The position numbers were made by a program, and so were the translations under genes. 64,000 nucleotides of DNA from Nostoc sp. XA010 (GTDB lineage Bacteria; Cyanobacteriota; Cyanobacteriia; Cyanobacteriales; Nostocaceae): the NCBI RefSeq assembly GCF_020829625.1, contig NZ_JAIVFX010000011.1:62001-126000 (forward strand). The letters run 5' to 3'. The notes under the pieces are model-generated. The model was not told the DNA's origin and made no database searches. It worked only from the letters and a program-made list of their open reading frames with translations. Below are positions 32,991 to 42,677 of the stretch, one piece after another (positions within the stretch are counted from its first letter, which is position 1; every line of letters begins with the position of its first letter).

Positions 32991-33408
32991 CTAAGGTAAT
33001 AAATAATACTTTTGACAAGTTAAGGGTAGGAATTGCAGGATTCGATAACGTGACTCCGTTACGTTCAAAATCCTCTACCACCCTTGTTCAATCATCAGGT
33101 GAATCCCTTGAAAGCATTGAAATATCCAACGTAAAGTAGGGGATTATGTGTCTTGCTTCAGTTGATTTTTAACTGTAGCTTTTTGGGTTTTTAACACTAT
33201 TCTTAATTGTCTTTATCCTAAATTGTAAACTAACAGACATAATGGCATTAACATCATCATTGTCTCTACTCTTTTTGGATTCTTCACAAACAGACTATCG
33301 GCAAAAAATAACGGGTCTTTGATAAATCTAAATCCTCTTTCTGTTGATTGCTGTTCTTTATAGATTCTGAGGATTTCTGAGGGTTTTAACTCGGTTGCGG
33401 AAATAATT
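32991..33408 (-). pseudogene. 3' part of a dead IS4-type (IS1634-like) transposase
   Basis: The minus-strand translation from about 33408 reads ATELKPSEILRIYKEQQSTERGFRFIKDPLFFADSLF...MPLCLLVYNLG, the C-terminal region of cyanobacterial IS4/IS1634 transposases including the catalytic-Glu helix (YKEQQ...ERGFRFIKD). The same frame continues for another 110 codons to 32991 but contains three nonsense codons: in G-stop-RQLR, DT-stop-SPT and GW-stop-RIL. Each fits a Gln codon changed by C to T. The N-terminal half is absent. It lies just beyond the 3' end of the hybrid kinase gene. Confidence 0.75.
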
Positions 33409-33467
33409 TAGTCTACAGGTGCTGGAAGAATATAAAGCGAATTCGTCAAATGGCAGAATCCAAATCA

Positions 33468-36260
33468 CTACTGGCTGTTTTTAACCAAGTCGGCAATCGT
33501 CTCAACCAGCTTTGCTGGATCGATTGGCTTCGGAAGATGGGCTTGAAAACCTGCCTCTATAGCCTTTTGATAGTTAATTTCTCCAGCATAAGCTGTTAAG
33601 GCGATCGCTGGAATCTTCCCACCCTGTTGGCACGGCAAGGCTCTCAGTTGGCGCACCAGCATATAGCCATCCATTTCTGGCATCCCAATATCGCTGAGTA
33701 GCACGTCTACTCTATACTGGTTAAAAGTGGCAAGAGCTTCGACGGCTGAGGTGACAGTTGTTACATTCGCTCCATACATCTCTAGCATGAAAGCAATAAA
33801 CTCCCGTGTATCTTCATTATCATCTACCACCAAAACTTTGATGTCATGTAAATTTAAAGATGGCTCAGACGGTTTACTGTCCGCGCTCTTCTGGGGTGGA
33901 GCTGGCATAAGCGGAAGTCTTACAGTAAAGGTTGCCCCCTGACCTTTACCTGGACTTTCTACCTGAACAGTTCCGCCATGCAATTCGACCAAGTGACGAG
34001 CGATCGCCAACCCTAACCCCAGTCCACCAAACTTTCTGGTTGTAGCACCATCTGCTTGGCGGAAGTATTCAAACACATAGGGGAGAAAGTCAGGGTCAAT
34101 CCCTTGACCTGTGTCGATAACAGTGACTTCGGCAAAAGAGCTAACTTGCTTGAAATGGATATCCACTCGTCCCCTGATGTCAGTGAACTTAATCGCGTTC
34201 GAGAGGAGATTCCAAATCACTTGCTGTAATCGGTTGGGATCGCCCAAAACTTGCCCTACATTTGGTTCAAGCCTCATCTGAATTTGAATCGACTTGCTTT
34301 CAGCAGCCAGCTGCACAGTTTCCATTGCAGCTTGAATGATCGAGACTAAATTGACTGGGTAAACATTCAGGCTAAGTTTGCCTTGCAGAATTCGGGAGAC
34401 ATCCAGCAAGTCTTCAATCAGTTCAGACTGTAACTTGGCATTGCGTTCGATCGCGCTCAGGGCTTGAGCGGTCTTGGCTTCGTCAAGCTTACAGGTTTGG
34501 AGCAGCTTAGACCAACCCAGAATTGGATTAAGGGGCGATCGCAACTCATGGGATAACACTGCTAGAAACTCATCTTTAATGCGGTTAGCTTGTTGCAATT
34601 GTTGAGCTTGTTGCTGGATTGAAGCCAGTAAATTTGCCCGCTCAATAGCGATCGCCATCTGCTCGCAGGTGGATTGCAGCAAATCGATTTCTTCGGAAGT
34701 AAAGCAGGTGCGGGTACGACTGGCAAAGGAGAGCGTCCCCAATAACCGTCCCTGCACAATCAACGGTTGTCCAGCATAAGCCGTGATGTCGATTGAGCTG
34801 AGAAGCTGCGCGTTGAGATGGGTGGAGATTTGCGCTCGATCCAAGACAATTTGCTGCTGTTCTTGTGCAACCAGTCCGCAAAGATATTGACCAATTTCAA
34901 TCCATTCGAGCGACTGAGCCGTTGCCTTAGAGATCCCCCCATAGTTGCTCAGATGCAGCATTTGCTGGTTGTCTTTTTCCTCAACCATGTAGTTGTAGTA
35001 ATAATGTAACTCTAGCTGGGCTGAGAGCTTGTTAAATAAGTTATTCATCAACTGCATGGGATGTTCCGTGGCCAGTAAATCGCTGGTCGTTTCATACAGC
35101 AGATGCAGCCGTTCCTCTGCTCGTTTGCGTTCGGTGATGTCGAGTGCGGTTCCGAGGAACCTAACCGCTTGCTTGGATACCCCCTCTCCCTCAAATTGCA
35201 CTTGCCCATTAGCGAATATCCACCGCTCAGTTCCATCGTTCCAGACGATCCGATAGTCAATTTCATAAGTACCCGATGATATCGGGTCGAGCGCATTGCT
35301 GATGGCGTTGACTACACGCTCCCGGTCATCTAAGTGGATGCGTTTTATCACCATCGGCAGAGAGATAAGCCCGGTGTCATCCGGTTCGCCCCAAATCTCA
35401 AGCATTCGCTTGTCAAACTCGACGAGGTTCGTACTGGGGTCATAATGCCAAGTCCCAAGGCGACTGATATTAACGGCAAGCCGGGCGCGTTCCTCACTTT
35501 GGTGTAGAGCTTTTTCAGCTTGTTTGCGATCGCTAATATCCTCTATTAAGCCGTCAATAACGGTTGCACCATCTACTTGGGTAAAAGTTGTACTAATTCG
35601 CACCCAAATGAAACTACCATTCGCTCGTCGCAATTGCATCTCGCGATCGCGGATTTCGCTATTTTGCTTTAATTGCTTGAGAACTTGGGCATAGTCCAAT
35701 GGTTGGAAATAAGGCTCAAGGGTTTGACTTGCTGGAATTTCAGTTAGAGAATTTAAACCCAACAGCCGCAGAAACGCGGGATTGCCTTCAAGTAAGGTGC
35801 CATCTGCCGTTAAGCGATAAATTCCCACATTTAAATTATTCAGCAAAGTTTGAAGGCGTGATTCTAGCCTGACTGCTTTACGTTGAGCTTCAGCCCGCTC
35901 TATTGCTCGGCGGACTGCTGCGGGTAATCGAACATAGTGCTTAGGAGATTTAATGATGTAATCTTCCAATCCCGATTTCATTGCCTCAACAGCAACTTCT
36001 TGGGTTCCACTACTGGTAAACATTATTACTGGGCAATCAGGATAACGATTTTTAATTGCTCGGATCGCGGTTAAGCCATCACTCCAGCGTAATTGATAGT
36101 CAGTTATTACTAAATCAAACTGTCCTTTCTCCAATGCTTGCTCCAAGTCTTTTGCTTGAACAATTTCGTGAAACTGGAGGTCAAAAAACTCTTGCTCTAG
36201 TACATGAATCGCCAGTAGGCGATCATTCAAATTATCATCAATTAGAAGAATGCGTAACAT
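33468..36260 (-). CDS. Hybrid sensor kinase: REC-PAS-PAS-GAF-HisKA-HATPase-REC
   Basis: 930 residues, no membrane segment. Receiver 1 (1-125) has phosphoacceptor Asp in FDLVITDYQLRW. PAS 1 is at about 135-250 and PAS 2 at about 255-375. A GAF domain follows (about 385-545), then HisKA (FLAVLSHELRSPLNPILG, about 565-635), HATPase (LLSNAIKFTD, DTGQGIDPDFL, GLGLGLAI, about 675-790), and receiver 2 (VLVVDDNEDTREF... VLLSDIGMPEMDG, about 808-925). The internal receivers imply a phosphorelay within the protein. The first 250 residues are paralogous to those of the kinase at 36930. Last gene of a same-strand signalling cluster. Confidence 0.93.
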   Translation of the reverse strand: MLRILLIDDNLNDRLLAIHVLEQEFFDLQFHEIVQAKDLEQALEKGQFDLVITDYQLRWSDGLTAIRAIKNRYPDCPVIMFTSSGTQEVAVEAMKSGLEDYIIKSPKHYVRLPAAVRRAIERAEAQRKAVRLESRLQTLLNNLNVGIYRLTADGTLLEGNPAFLRLLGLNSLTEIPASQTLEPYFQPLDYAQVLKQLKQNSEIRDREMQLRRANGSFIWVRISTTFTQVDGATVIDGLIEDISDRKQAEKALHQSEERARLAVNISRLGTWHYDPSTNLVEFDKRMLEIWGEPDDTGLISLPMVIKRIHLDDRERVVNAISNALDPISSGTYEIDYRIVWNDGTERWIFANGQVQFEGEGVSKQAVRFLGTALDITERKRAEERLHLLYETTSDLLATEHPMQLMNNLFNKLSAQLELHYYYNYMVEEKDNQQMLHLSNYGGISKATAQSLEWIEIGQYLCGLVAQEQQQIVLDRAQISTHLNAQLLSSIDITAYAGQPLIVQGRLLGTLSFASRTRTCFTSEEIDLLQSTCEQMAIAIERANLLASIQQQAQQLQQANRIKDEFLAVLSHELRSPLNPILGWSKLLQTCKLDEAKTAQALSAIERNAKLQSELIEDLLDVSRILQGKLSLNVYPVNLVSIIQAAMETVQLAAESKSIQIQMRLEPNVGQVLGDPNRLQQVIWNLLSNAIKFTDIRGRVDIHFKQVSSFAEVTVIDTGQGIDPDFLPYVFEYFRQADGATTRKFGGLGLGLAIARHLVELHGGTVQVESPGKGQGATFTVRLPLMPAPPQKSADSKPSEPSLNLHDIKVLVVDDNEDTREFIAFMLEMYGANVTTVTSAVEALATFNQYRVDVLLSDIGMPEMDGYMLVRQLRALPCQQGGKIPAIALTAYAGEINYQKAIEAGFQAHLPKPIDPAKLVETIADLVKNSQ

Positions 36261-36324
36261 CTAACTACATTACGTTTACGTAAGGGGAACAGTGACAAGA
36301 ATGCCCAAAAAATGTTCAAACAGT

Positions 36325-36768
36325 TCAAAATTGCGGTCTTTCGTTAAAAATAATCCAGTGGAGATTAAGGGTTATAACAATTTCTACTAATTCATTAAAA
36401 ATAACTGGCTTAACTATATAAGCATTTACACCTATGTCATAGATATTATTGATGTCGGCATACTCTCTCGATGAGGTGAGAACTACGACCGGTAAACGCT
36501 TGAGTTCTGGTTGCTTCCGTAACCACATCAAAACCTCAGCCCCGGATCTGCGGGGTAGTTTTAGATCGAGCAAGATTAGTACAGGCAAGGGATAACGAGT
36601 GCGATCGCCATAAGGTTCCTGCCCAGAGAGATATAACACTGCTGCATCGCCATCATTTACCACCTGAACTGGATTGACAATGTTAGCCTTGCGGAGCGCT
36701 CGTTGGAGCAGAAGCACATCTTTGTGATTATCCTCTACAAGTAAAATAGTGTCTTGCTCTTTACTCAT
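36325..36768 (-). CDS. Single-domain response regulator, Rcp1 type
   Basis: 147 residues forming one receiver domain: acidic pair in ILLVEDNHKD, phosphoacceptor Asp in LILLDLKLPRRSG, Thr/Ser in VVVLTSSREYADI, Lys in AYIVKPV. The long insert before LILLDLKLP (SGQEPYGDRTRYPLP) is typical of Rcp1-like partners of phytochrome-class kinases. There is no output domain. It lies between two kinase genes on the same strand (64 bases before the hybrid kinase, 161 after the upstream kinase), so it probably receives phosphate from one of them. Confidence 0.9.
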   Translation of the reverse strand: MSKEQDTILLVEDNHKDVLLLQRALRKANIVNPVQVVNDGDAAVLYLSGQEPYGDRTRYPLPVLILLDLKLPRRSGAEVLMWLRKQPELKRLPVVVLTSSREYADINNIYDIGVNAYIVKPVIFNELVEIVITLNLHWIIFNERPQF

Positions 36769-36929
36769 GAAATTTCCGTCTTTAAGGCAGGAGGTAGGAG
36801 GCAGGGGAAAAGAAAGTTTTTCATCCCTTACCGTGTACCTTAGGGCATGACATAGGGTAAGGATCTTACACCAAATATGAGCCTAGAAAGAACTTTATGT
36901 TTGCCCGTAATCAAAGCAATTGAAAGATT

Positions 36930-38477
36930 TTAGGGATTTACATCTATAACTATAGGTAAATCTATCCAAAATCGGCTTCCCTGTCCAGGTTGGGATTCTA
37001 CACCAACTTCCCCACCCATACGTTCGACTCCTTTGCGGACAATTGCTAAACCGATACCACTACCAGGATAAACTTCATAGCTGTGTAGGCGCTCAAAAAC
37101 ATTGAAAATGCGTTTTTGGTATTTTTCCTCAATACCAATGCCGTTGTCTTGCATCCATAAGCGAACCAATTTATTACGTTTCTCAGTCCATATCCGTAAC
37201 TGAGGTTGAATTCCCGGTGCAACAAATTTAATCGCATTGGTTAGCAAATTGGTAACTACTTGAATCACAATAGTAGGGTTTCCCGTAACTTCACCTAAAG
37301 GTTCTTCAACTTGCACTCTCGCTTGTTGCTGCGTTATTTCTAGTTCTAGCTGTTTCAGTATTTGTATCATCAATAAAGATAAGTTAATAGGTTGTAATGG
37401 CATTTCAGTCCGGCTGAGGCGACTGTATTCAAGCAGATCCTGAACAAGCTTGTCTGCTTGCTGTGTACTTGCAATAATGCGCTGCAAATAGTTTTTTTGG
37501 TTCTCTAGGTTAGATTGTCTATCCTGGTTCTCTAGGAGGATTGAACCAAACGCTTGGATAGCGCGTAATGGTTCTCGCAAATCGTGGGAGATTGAATAAG
37601 TAAATGCTTCTAAATCTTGATTAACCAGTGCTAATTCCTGATTTGTCTCCGCTAAATCTCGATTTACTACTTCTAATTCAGCAGTACGCTCCCTGACTCG
37701 TTCCTCTAAGGTCTGGTTGAGTTGCTGAATTTCAATTTCAGCCTGTTTACGAGATGTAATATCTTCAATTAAGGCATCTATTACCTGTTGTCCCTCAAGG
37801 ATATTTAGAGCTATGCTTAATCCTACCCAGATCAGTCTTCCATCTGCTCGTTGTAATTGAATTTCTTGCTCTTGCTGTTGAGGTGGCGGCAGTTTTTGTA
37901 GTATTGAGTAGTATTCATGGATGTTCAATAGATTCATTGCTGAGGCTTGTGATAATGAATCCAGCCCCAACAATTGCAGGAACGCTGGGTTACACTCAAT
38001 AAAATTTCCATCTGGATAAGTACGAAATATACCTACTTTTAATTGGTTGAGCAAACCTTGGAGACGGATTTCAAGTAAGGTGGTTCGTCTTTTGATTTCT
38101 GCTCGTTCTAGTGCAACTCGCACAGCAGCTGATATGCGAATGTAGCGGTTGGGTAATTTCAGGACATAATCATCTAGTCCAGACTTCATTGCCTCTACCG
38201 CAATTTCTTCACTACCTGTGTTAGTAAACATAATCACTGGGCAGTTTGGATATTTCTGCTTAATGGTATGTAAAACTTCTAGTCCAGTACTCCAGCCCAG
38301 TTGATAGTCAGTAATAACCAAATCGAATTCACCTGCTGCTACTGCAATAGCCAAGCCAGAGGCTTCGCGAATTTCTTGAGGTTGAAATTGCGGAAATTCT
38401 CGTCTCAGTTCTCGGATTACTAAAGCGCGATCGCCTCGATTATCATCAATTATCAGAATGCGGAGTACTTGAGTCAT
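36930..38477 (-). CDS. Sensor kinase: REC-PAS-HisKA-HATPase
   Basis: About 515 residues. An N-terminal receiver (VLRILIIDDNRGDRAL..., Asp in FDLVITDYQLGW, 1-125) is followed by PAS (about 130-250), a coiled coil (about 250-300), HisKA with YSISHDLREPLRAIQAFG, and HATPase with LLTNAIKFV, DNGIGIEEKYQ and GSGIGLAIV. The HisKA/HATPase part is of the phytochrome (Cph1) class. ATG 38477 (MTQVLRILIIDDN) is chosen; ATG 38486 is possible. Either way the start overlaps the 3' end of the upstream kinase gene by about 30 bases, a sign of translational coupling. Confidence 0.9.
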   Translation of the reverse strand: MTQVLRILIIDDNRGDRALVIRELRREFPQFQPQEIREASGLAIAVAAGEFDLVITDYQLGWSTGLEVLHTIKQKYPNCPVIMFTNTGSEEIAVEAMKSGLDDYVLKLPNRYIRISAAVRVALERAEIKRRTTLLEIRLQGLLNQLKVGIFRTYPDGNFIECNPAFLQLLGLDSLSQASAMNLLNIHEYYSILQKLPPPQQQEQEIQLQRADGRLIWVGLSIALNILEGQQVIDALIEDITSRKQAEIEIQQLNQTLEERVRERTAELEVVNRDLAETNQELALVNQDLEAFTYSISHDLREPLRAIQAFGSILLENQDRQSNLENQKNYLQRIIASTQQADKLVQDLLEYSRLSRTEMPLQPINLSLLMIQILKQLELEITQQQARVQVEEPLGEVTGNPTIVIQVVTNLLTNAIKFVAPGIQPQLRIWTEKRNKLVRLWMQDNGIGIEEKYQKRIFNVFERLHSYEVYPGSGIGLAIVRKGVERMGGEVGVESQPGQGSRFWIDLPIVIDVNP

Positions 38478-40419
38478 TCGTATCATTACTGTGAGGCTCG
38501 GCTTTTGGCAGGGCAATCCAAAAGCGACTACCAGTACCTAATTGCGATTCTACTCCGGCTCGACCATTCATTCGCTCTAACCCTTTGCGGACAATTGCTA
38601 AACCAATACCAGTACCTGGATAGATTTCAACGCCATGCAGTCGTTCAAAAACCCGAAAAATGCGCTCTTGATGTTCTGGCGCAATGCCGATGCCGTTGTC
38701 CACAATCGATAATTGTATCGAATCTTGCTGCTCCTCTGCATAGATTTTAACTTTTGGCTGTATTCCAGGCTGCACAAATTTCATTGCATTGCTGAGTAAA
38801 TTGGTTACTATCTGGACAAGCGTAGAGCGATGAGCCATCACTAGCGGCAAGGGTTTTGCCACGGTGACTTCTGCAAGCTGTTCCTGAAGTTGTGTGCTGA
38901 GTTGTTTTAAAGCTTCTTCGACAACACTAGTTAAATCAACTTTTTGCATTTGAATTTGGGCACGGCTGAGGCGGCTGTATGCCAAGAGTTCGGCAATTAG
39001 GGTGTCCATTTGGACTGCACCCTCTGTAATATATTGAATGTATTCTTGCCCAACGGAGTCTAGTTTGTCTGTGTAGTCTTCTTGCAATGCTTGAGCAAAG
39101 CCTTGCATAGTACGTAATGGTGCGCGTAAATCGTGCGATATCGTGTAAGTAAAGGCTTCTAGTTCTTGATTTGTTTCTTGCAACTGTGCAGTACGCTCGA
39201 CAACACGCTGTTCTAGTTCCAAAGCGTAATTTTGAAGTTGTTGGCGTAGGAGAGATTGTTGGATGGCGATCGCTAACTGAGCCGCCACCTCAACCACAAC
39301 ATCTTGTGCTTGAGCATCAAAAACGGCTGTCTGAGTCGCCGCTAAGTTGAGTTCCCCTAGCAGCGTTTCTTCAACTAACATCGGAATCCGCAAACAACAA
39401 CGCATTCCTGCCGAATGCAACTGTGCTAAAACAGGTGGGTAAAGCTCAACATTTGTCAAGTCTTTAACATAACTAAGGTCTTGTTGTATTTGCTCAGGCG
39501 CAAAGTCTAATGCTGCCATCTTTGCGTCTTCAAGCGGTTGTAATTCTTTAGTGCTGTTGCCTGCGACAATCTCAGATGTGCCTGCCTCAAAATCAAACAG
39601 GGCAACAAATGCTTGCTCATAGGGCACTAACTGATGCATTTGTGTCAGCGCACTTCGGACTAGAGATTTGATCGACTCAGCTGCTAGAATTGCGCGGTCA
39701 ATATTATGTAAAGCGGCAAGCCTTTGGGCAGAAAGCTGAACATTTTCAGTTTGTACTTGGGCAGTTTTGAGAGCATTCTCGTAATTGTCAGATACATGTG
39801 CAATTTGGCGTCGAATATAAAAGGCAAGGACGCCACCAGCAGCAAGCGACAAGATTATACTGGTAAAGATGACTCGCCCAGTAGTCTGTTGAACTGCTTG
39901 GTTGCGCTGATACCGTAGCTGCTCTTCAGTAGCAATAAAATCAGTAATTTGATTTCGCATCACGTCCATGCTTTGTTTGCGAACCTCAATTGCTGATAGG
40001 GGTTCAGCTTCACCTTTTTGTTTGCGGGCGATCGCTTGGGAAATAGATTTCTTCCAGCCTGTTTGCTCTGCCTTGATTTGCCTTAAGCGTTGAGTTTGTT
40101 GGGGATTATCTGAAACTAAATCACCCAACTGATCAAAAGTAGTATTAATGGTAGAGTTAGCTTGCTGATAAGGTTCAAGAAATTCTGGCTTACTTGTGAT
40201 CTGGTATCCACGTACTCCTGTTTCCAGATCCAGTAATAGTTTTTGTAAGCCATTTGCTCTGGCAATGACTTGGTTAGTGTGATCAACCCATTGCATAGCC
40301 TTGAGCAGGCGGTTAATTTGCCAGATTGAAACTCCTGACAAGGACAATAACAGGATAATTGGCAGAGCGATCGCGCCGATTAGCCTACGCCTGAATGCAA
40401 CTTGAGTAATTTGCAGCAT
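38446..40419 (-). CDS. Membrane histidine kinase: CHASE3-GAF-HisKA-HATPase
   Basis: 657 residues. Membrane helix 1 at about 12-33; extracytoplasmic CHASE3 domain (about 37-180, with LLLDLETGVRGYQIT); helix 2 at about 185-205; GAF (about 240-395); coiled coil; HisKA (FTYTISHDLRAPLRTMQGFA, about 430); HATPase (LLSNAMKFV, DNGIGIAPEHQ, GTGIGLAIV). The kinase core is of the Cph1 class like the next gene. CHASE3 senses an unknown external signal. First gene of the minus-strand cluster 40419-33468; its end overlaps the following kinase gene. Confidence 0.92.
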   Translation of the reverse strand: MLQITQVAFRRRLIGAIALPIILLLSLSGVSIWQINRLLKAMQWVDHTNQVIARANGLQKLLLDLETGVRGYQITSKPEFLEPYQQANSTINTTFDQLGDLVSDNPQQTQRLRQIKAEQTGWKKSISQAIARKQKGEAEPLSAIEVRKQSMDVMRNQITDFIATEEQLRYQRNQAVQQTTGRVIFTSIILSLAAGGVLAFYIRRQIAHVSDNYENALKTAQVQTENVQLSAQRLAALHNIDRAILAAESIKSLVRSALTQMHQLVPYEQAFVALFDFEAGTSEIVAGNSTKELQPLEDAKMAALDFAPEQIQQDLSYVKDLTNVELYPPVLAQLHSAGMRCCLRIPMLVEETLLGELNLAATQTAVFDAQAQDVVVEVAAQLAIAIQQSLLRQQLQNYALELEQRVVERTAQLQETNQELEAFTYTISHDLRAPLRTMQGFAQALQEDYTDKLDSVGQEYIQYITEGAVQMDTLIAELLAYSRLSRAQIQMQKVDLTSVVEEALKQLSTQLQEQLAEVTVAKPLPLVMAHRSTLVQIVTNLLSNAMKFVQPGIQPKVKIYAEEQQDSIQLSIVDNGIGIAPEHQERIFRVFERLHGVEIYPGTGIGLAIVRKGLERMNGRAGVESQLGTGSRFWIALPKAEPHSNDTNDSSTPHSDN

Positions 40420-40841
40420 TTACTTATGGTATAGCAGCATTTATAGGAATCGTATTTGATTTTTGAAATTATCTATGTGGGCGGGGAGTGGGGAGTAGGG
40501 AATAAGGAATTAGGCTTTTCGATCTGTACCGAGCTTTTTCATAAATCAAATATCAGTCCTATATATAGATACGATTTTGAAAATAACTTTGTTCGCATAG
40601 CCGAATTGGATAATTGGCATAGCGATGCTTATACTAAATCAGGACTTATGCATTGACAAATTAGACAACAAGTGTAATAGAAAAAATATGCGATGCCTAC
40701 GGCGGGCTACGCCTACGCTAGTCGGTAGGTGAGTGGAAAGTTGGATAATTTACCTGTGTCTATTGAGGGTATGGGCAATCATAGGACTTACGCATTTAGC
40801 TTAGATATTGAAAATAAGCATGAAAAATACCACAACACTCT
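40420..40841. other. Intergenic region with dispersed repeat
   Basis: 422 bases without a supported gene. 40690-40718 (GCGATGCCTACGGCGGGC...) is a member of the dispersed repeat also seen at 11-30 and 58022-58050. A plus-strand frame at 40456-40656 has no domain or ribosome site. Confidence 0.45.
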
Positions 40842-41447
40842 ATGCTCAATTACAAAATTCCCAAAAAATGGTTAATTTTGGTGACAGTAGCTTTGATATC
40901 TGCCTTGTTGCTGGCGATCGCATCTACGTCCTTAAGTATTTATTTATATGGTAGCAGTACTAATAATATTAAGGCAGATGCAGCAATTGTTTTAGGAGCG
41001 GCAGTTTGGGGAGAAGAACCATCTCCTGTTTTCAGGGAGCGAATCAACCACGCGATTAACTTATATAAAAATGGATCTGTTAAGACAATCATTTTTACTG
41101 GCGGAGTTGGCGAGAGTAATGAACCAGCTGAAGCTATAGTCGGAAAAAATTATGCAATCGCGCAACAGGTAAAAGCTGCTGATATTTTCATTGAAACTCA
41201 ATCTCACACAACTCACCAGAACCTGAAAAATGCTTTGGAAGTAGCAAATGCTCACCAGTTAACCAAGTTTCTTATTGTTAGCGATCCATTGCACATGAAG
41301 CGAGCCGTATTGATGGCACGAGGCTTAGGAATGGATGCACATTCGTCTCCCACACCTACTACCCGCTATCGTAGTTTTCCCAGTCAGATAGAGTTTTTGA
41401 GCCGAGAAACTTATTTTTACTTTGTCTACTTAATGTTTAAAATCTAG
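40842..41447 (+). CDS. YdcF/SanA-like DUF218 membrane-anchored protein
   Basis: 201 residues. An N-terminal membrane anchor (about 10-33) is followed by a DUF218 domain (about 45-195) with the family landmarks ADAAIVLGAAVWG, SPVFRERINHAINLYKNG, IIFTGGVGE, ETQSHTTHQNLKNA and FLIVSDPLHMKRA. Members such as SanA and YdcF have been linked to envelope barrier function and nucleotide-like ligands, and the reaction is not established. Single gene, divergent from the kinase cluster. Confidence 0.85.
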   Translation: MLNYKIPKKWLILVTVALISALLLAIASTSLSIYLYGSSTNNIKADAAIVLGAAVWGEEPSPVFRERINHAINLYKNGSVKTIIFTGGVGESNEPAEAIVGKNYAIAQQVKAADIFIETQSHTTHQNLKNALEVANAHQLTKFLIVSDPLHMKRAVLMARGLGMDAHSSPTPTTRYRSFPSQIEFLSRETYFYFVYLMFKI

Positions 41448-41598
41448 CTATAGTTCCTTACTCTGTATTTTTCAAGAAAGAACTTGTATAAATACCTTTG
41501 AAACCTTTTAGAATTTTGGCATTTATTTTCAAACTTAGTTGTGCAAAAACCTATTTTGAATAGTTAGCTAAACAATGTTATGAGGAAAACCCATTATC

Positions 41599-42504
41599 TC
41601 ATAGATCACTTTTAGGAACTTCCTCACGAAATTCTATGAGCAATTCCATAGTTTCCACTACCAAACCACGTAAATCTCGATTCAGCGCTACAGTGCCTTG
41701 AGGCCCAAACCATCGGTCAAAAATAGCGACATATCGCTGATTCCCATTGACGAATCCTTGCATGAACTTGACCAGAGAATAGTTGACTGTATCCAAAAGT
41801 TTTGAGTTATTTTCTGGCACCATGCAAGCGATACCTTCTCGTGAATAGGGGCGATCGGGTACGATTGCAAAAGCATCTGGATTTTTTTGCTGTTGCAGCC
41901 ATGCCTCTAAAAGAATGCTATCGGATGAGAAAGCATCAATAGTATCTTGTTGCAAAGCTGTGTATCCCTCTGCCCTCGTTTTAAAATACACCAGTTTAGC
42001 TTGGGTTTGTACACGAGCGATCGCCTGCTCATTTGTGGTTCCCGCCAGCACGCCAATTCGCTTACCAATAAGGGATGCAGGGGAACCTAGATTGCTTCCT
42101 TTCTTAACTAATAATTGCGTTCCAGTCACACCATAGCTGACAGAGAAATCTACTTTTTTATCTCGCTTCCATGTAAAACTACTTGCATCACACACAATAT
42201 CAACTTGTTGATTAACTATTTTAGGAATCCGCTCAGAAGGACTAAGACCAACTAATTGCAATTTAATTTTTTTTCCTAAGTCTTTTTCTAATTGCTCTTT
42301 AATTAGAGTCAGCATATCTACAGAATAGCCATTTAACTTTCCTTTACTATCCACATAGGCAAAGGGTAGCGCATCTCTACTAGTACCAGCTGTTAATACC
42401 CCTGTTCTTTTTACCTTTTGCATCACAGTCTCAGCACCTACCACATTAGGCATGAGCATTGCAAACATCAGACCGAAAATAGGAATAGCAATTTTTTTAT
42501 GCAT
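41599..42504 (-). CDS. Extracellular solute-binding protein, family 3
   Basis: About 301 residues. Signal peptide MHKKIAIPIFGLMFAMLMPNVVGA, then a type II periplasmic binding fold: VLTAGTSRDALPFAYVDSKGKLNGYSVDM, ADIV-like VDIVCDASSFTWKR, GVTGTQLLVKKGS, GKRIGVLAGTTNEQ and the DAFSSDSILL hinge. Most such proteins bind amino acids for an ABC importer, but no permease or ATPase is nearby. ATG 42504 is preferred over a TTG at 42531. It may instead serve as a free-standing sensor subunit. Confidence 0.87.
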   Translation of the reverse strand: MHKKIAIPIFGLMFAMLMPNVVGAETVMQKVKRTGVLTAGTSRDALPFAYVDSKGKLNGYSVDMLTLIKEQLEKDLGKKIKLQLVGLSPSERIPKIVNQQVDIVCDASSFTWKRDKKVDFSVSYGVTGTQLLVKKGSNLGSPASLIGKRIGVLAGTTNEQAIARVQTQAKLVYFKTRAEGYTALQQDTIDAFSSDSILLEAWLQQQKNPDAFAIVPDRPYSREGIACMVPENNSKLLDTVNYSLVKFMQGFVNGNQRYVAIFDRWFGPQGTVALNRDLRGLVVETMELLIEFREEVPKSDL

Positions 42505-42677
42505 AAGCTTTAAAGTAGGTAGTTTTTTCAAAAATCAAATCTGATTTATATATCAAGCTCAAGAAATTATCACTATCTAGTACATAGTAAGGTCATCTAG
42601 GCAATTCAATGATTTGGGGCAAGTTGTCGCACAAGAATGGGAGCGATCGCCTCTTAAAAATGCGATCGCTTCTTGTT

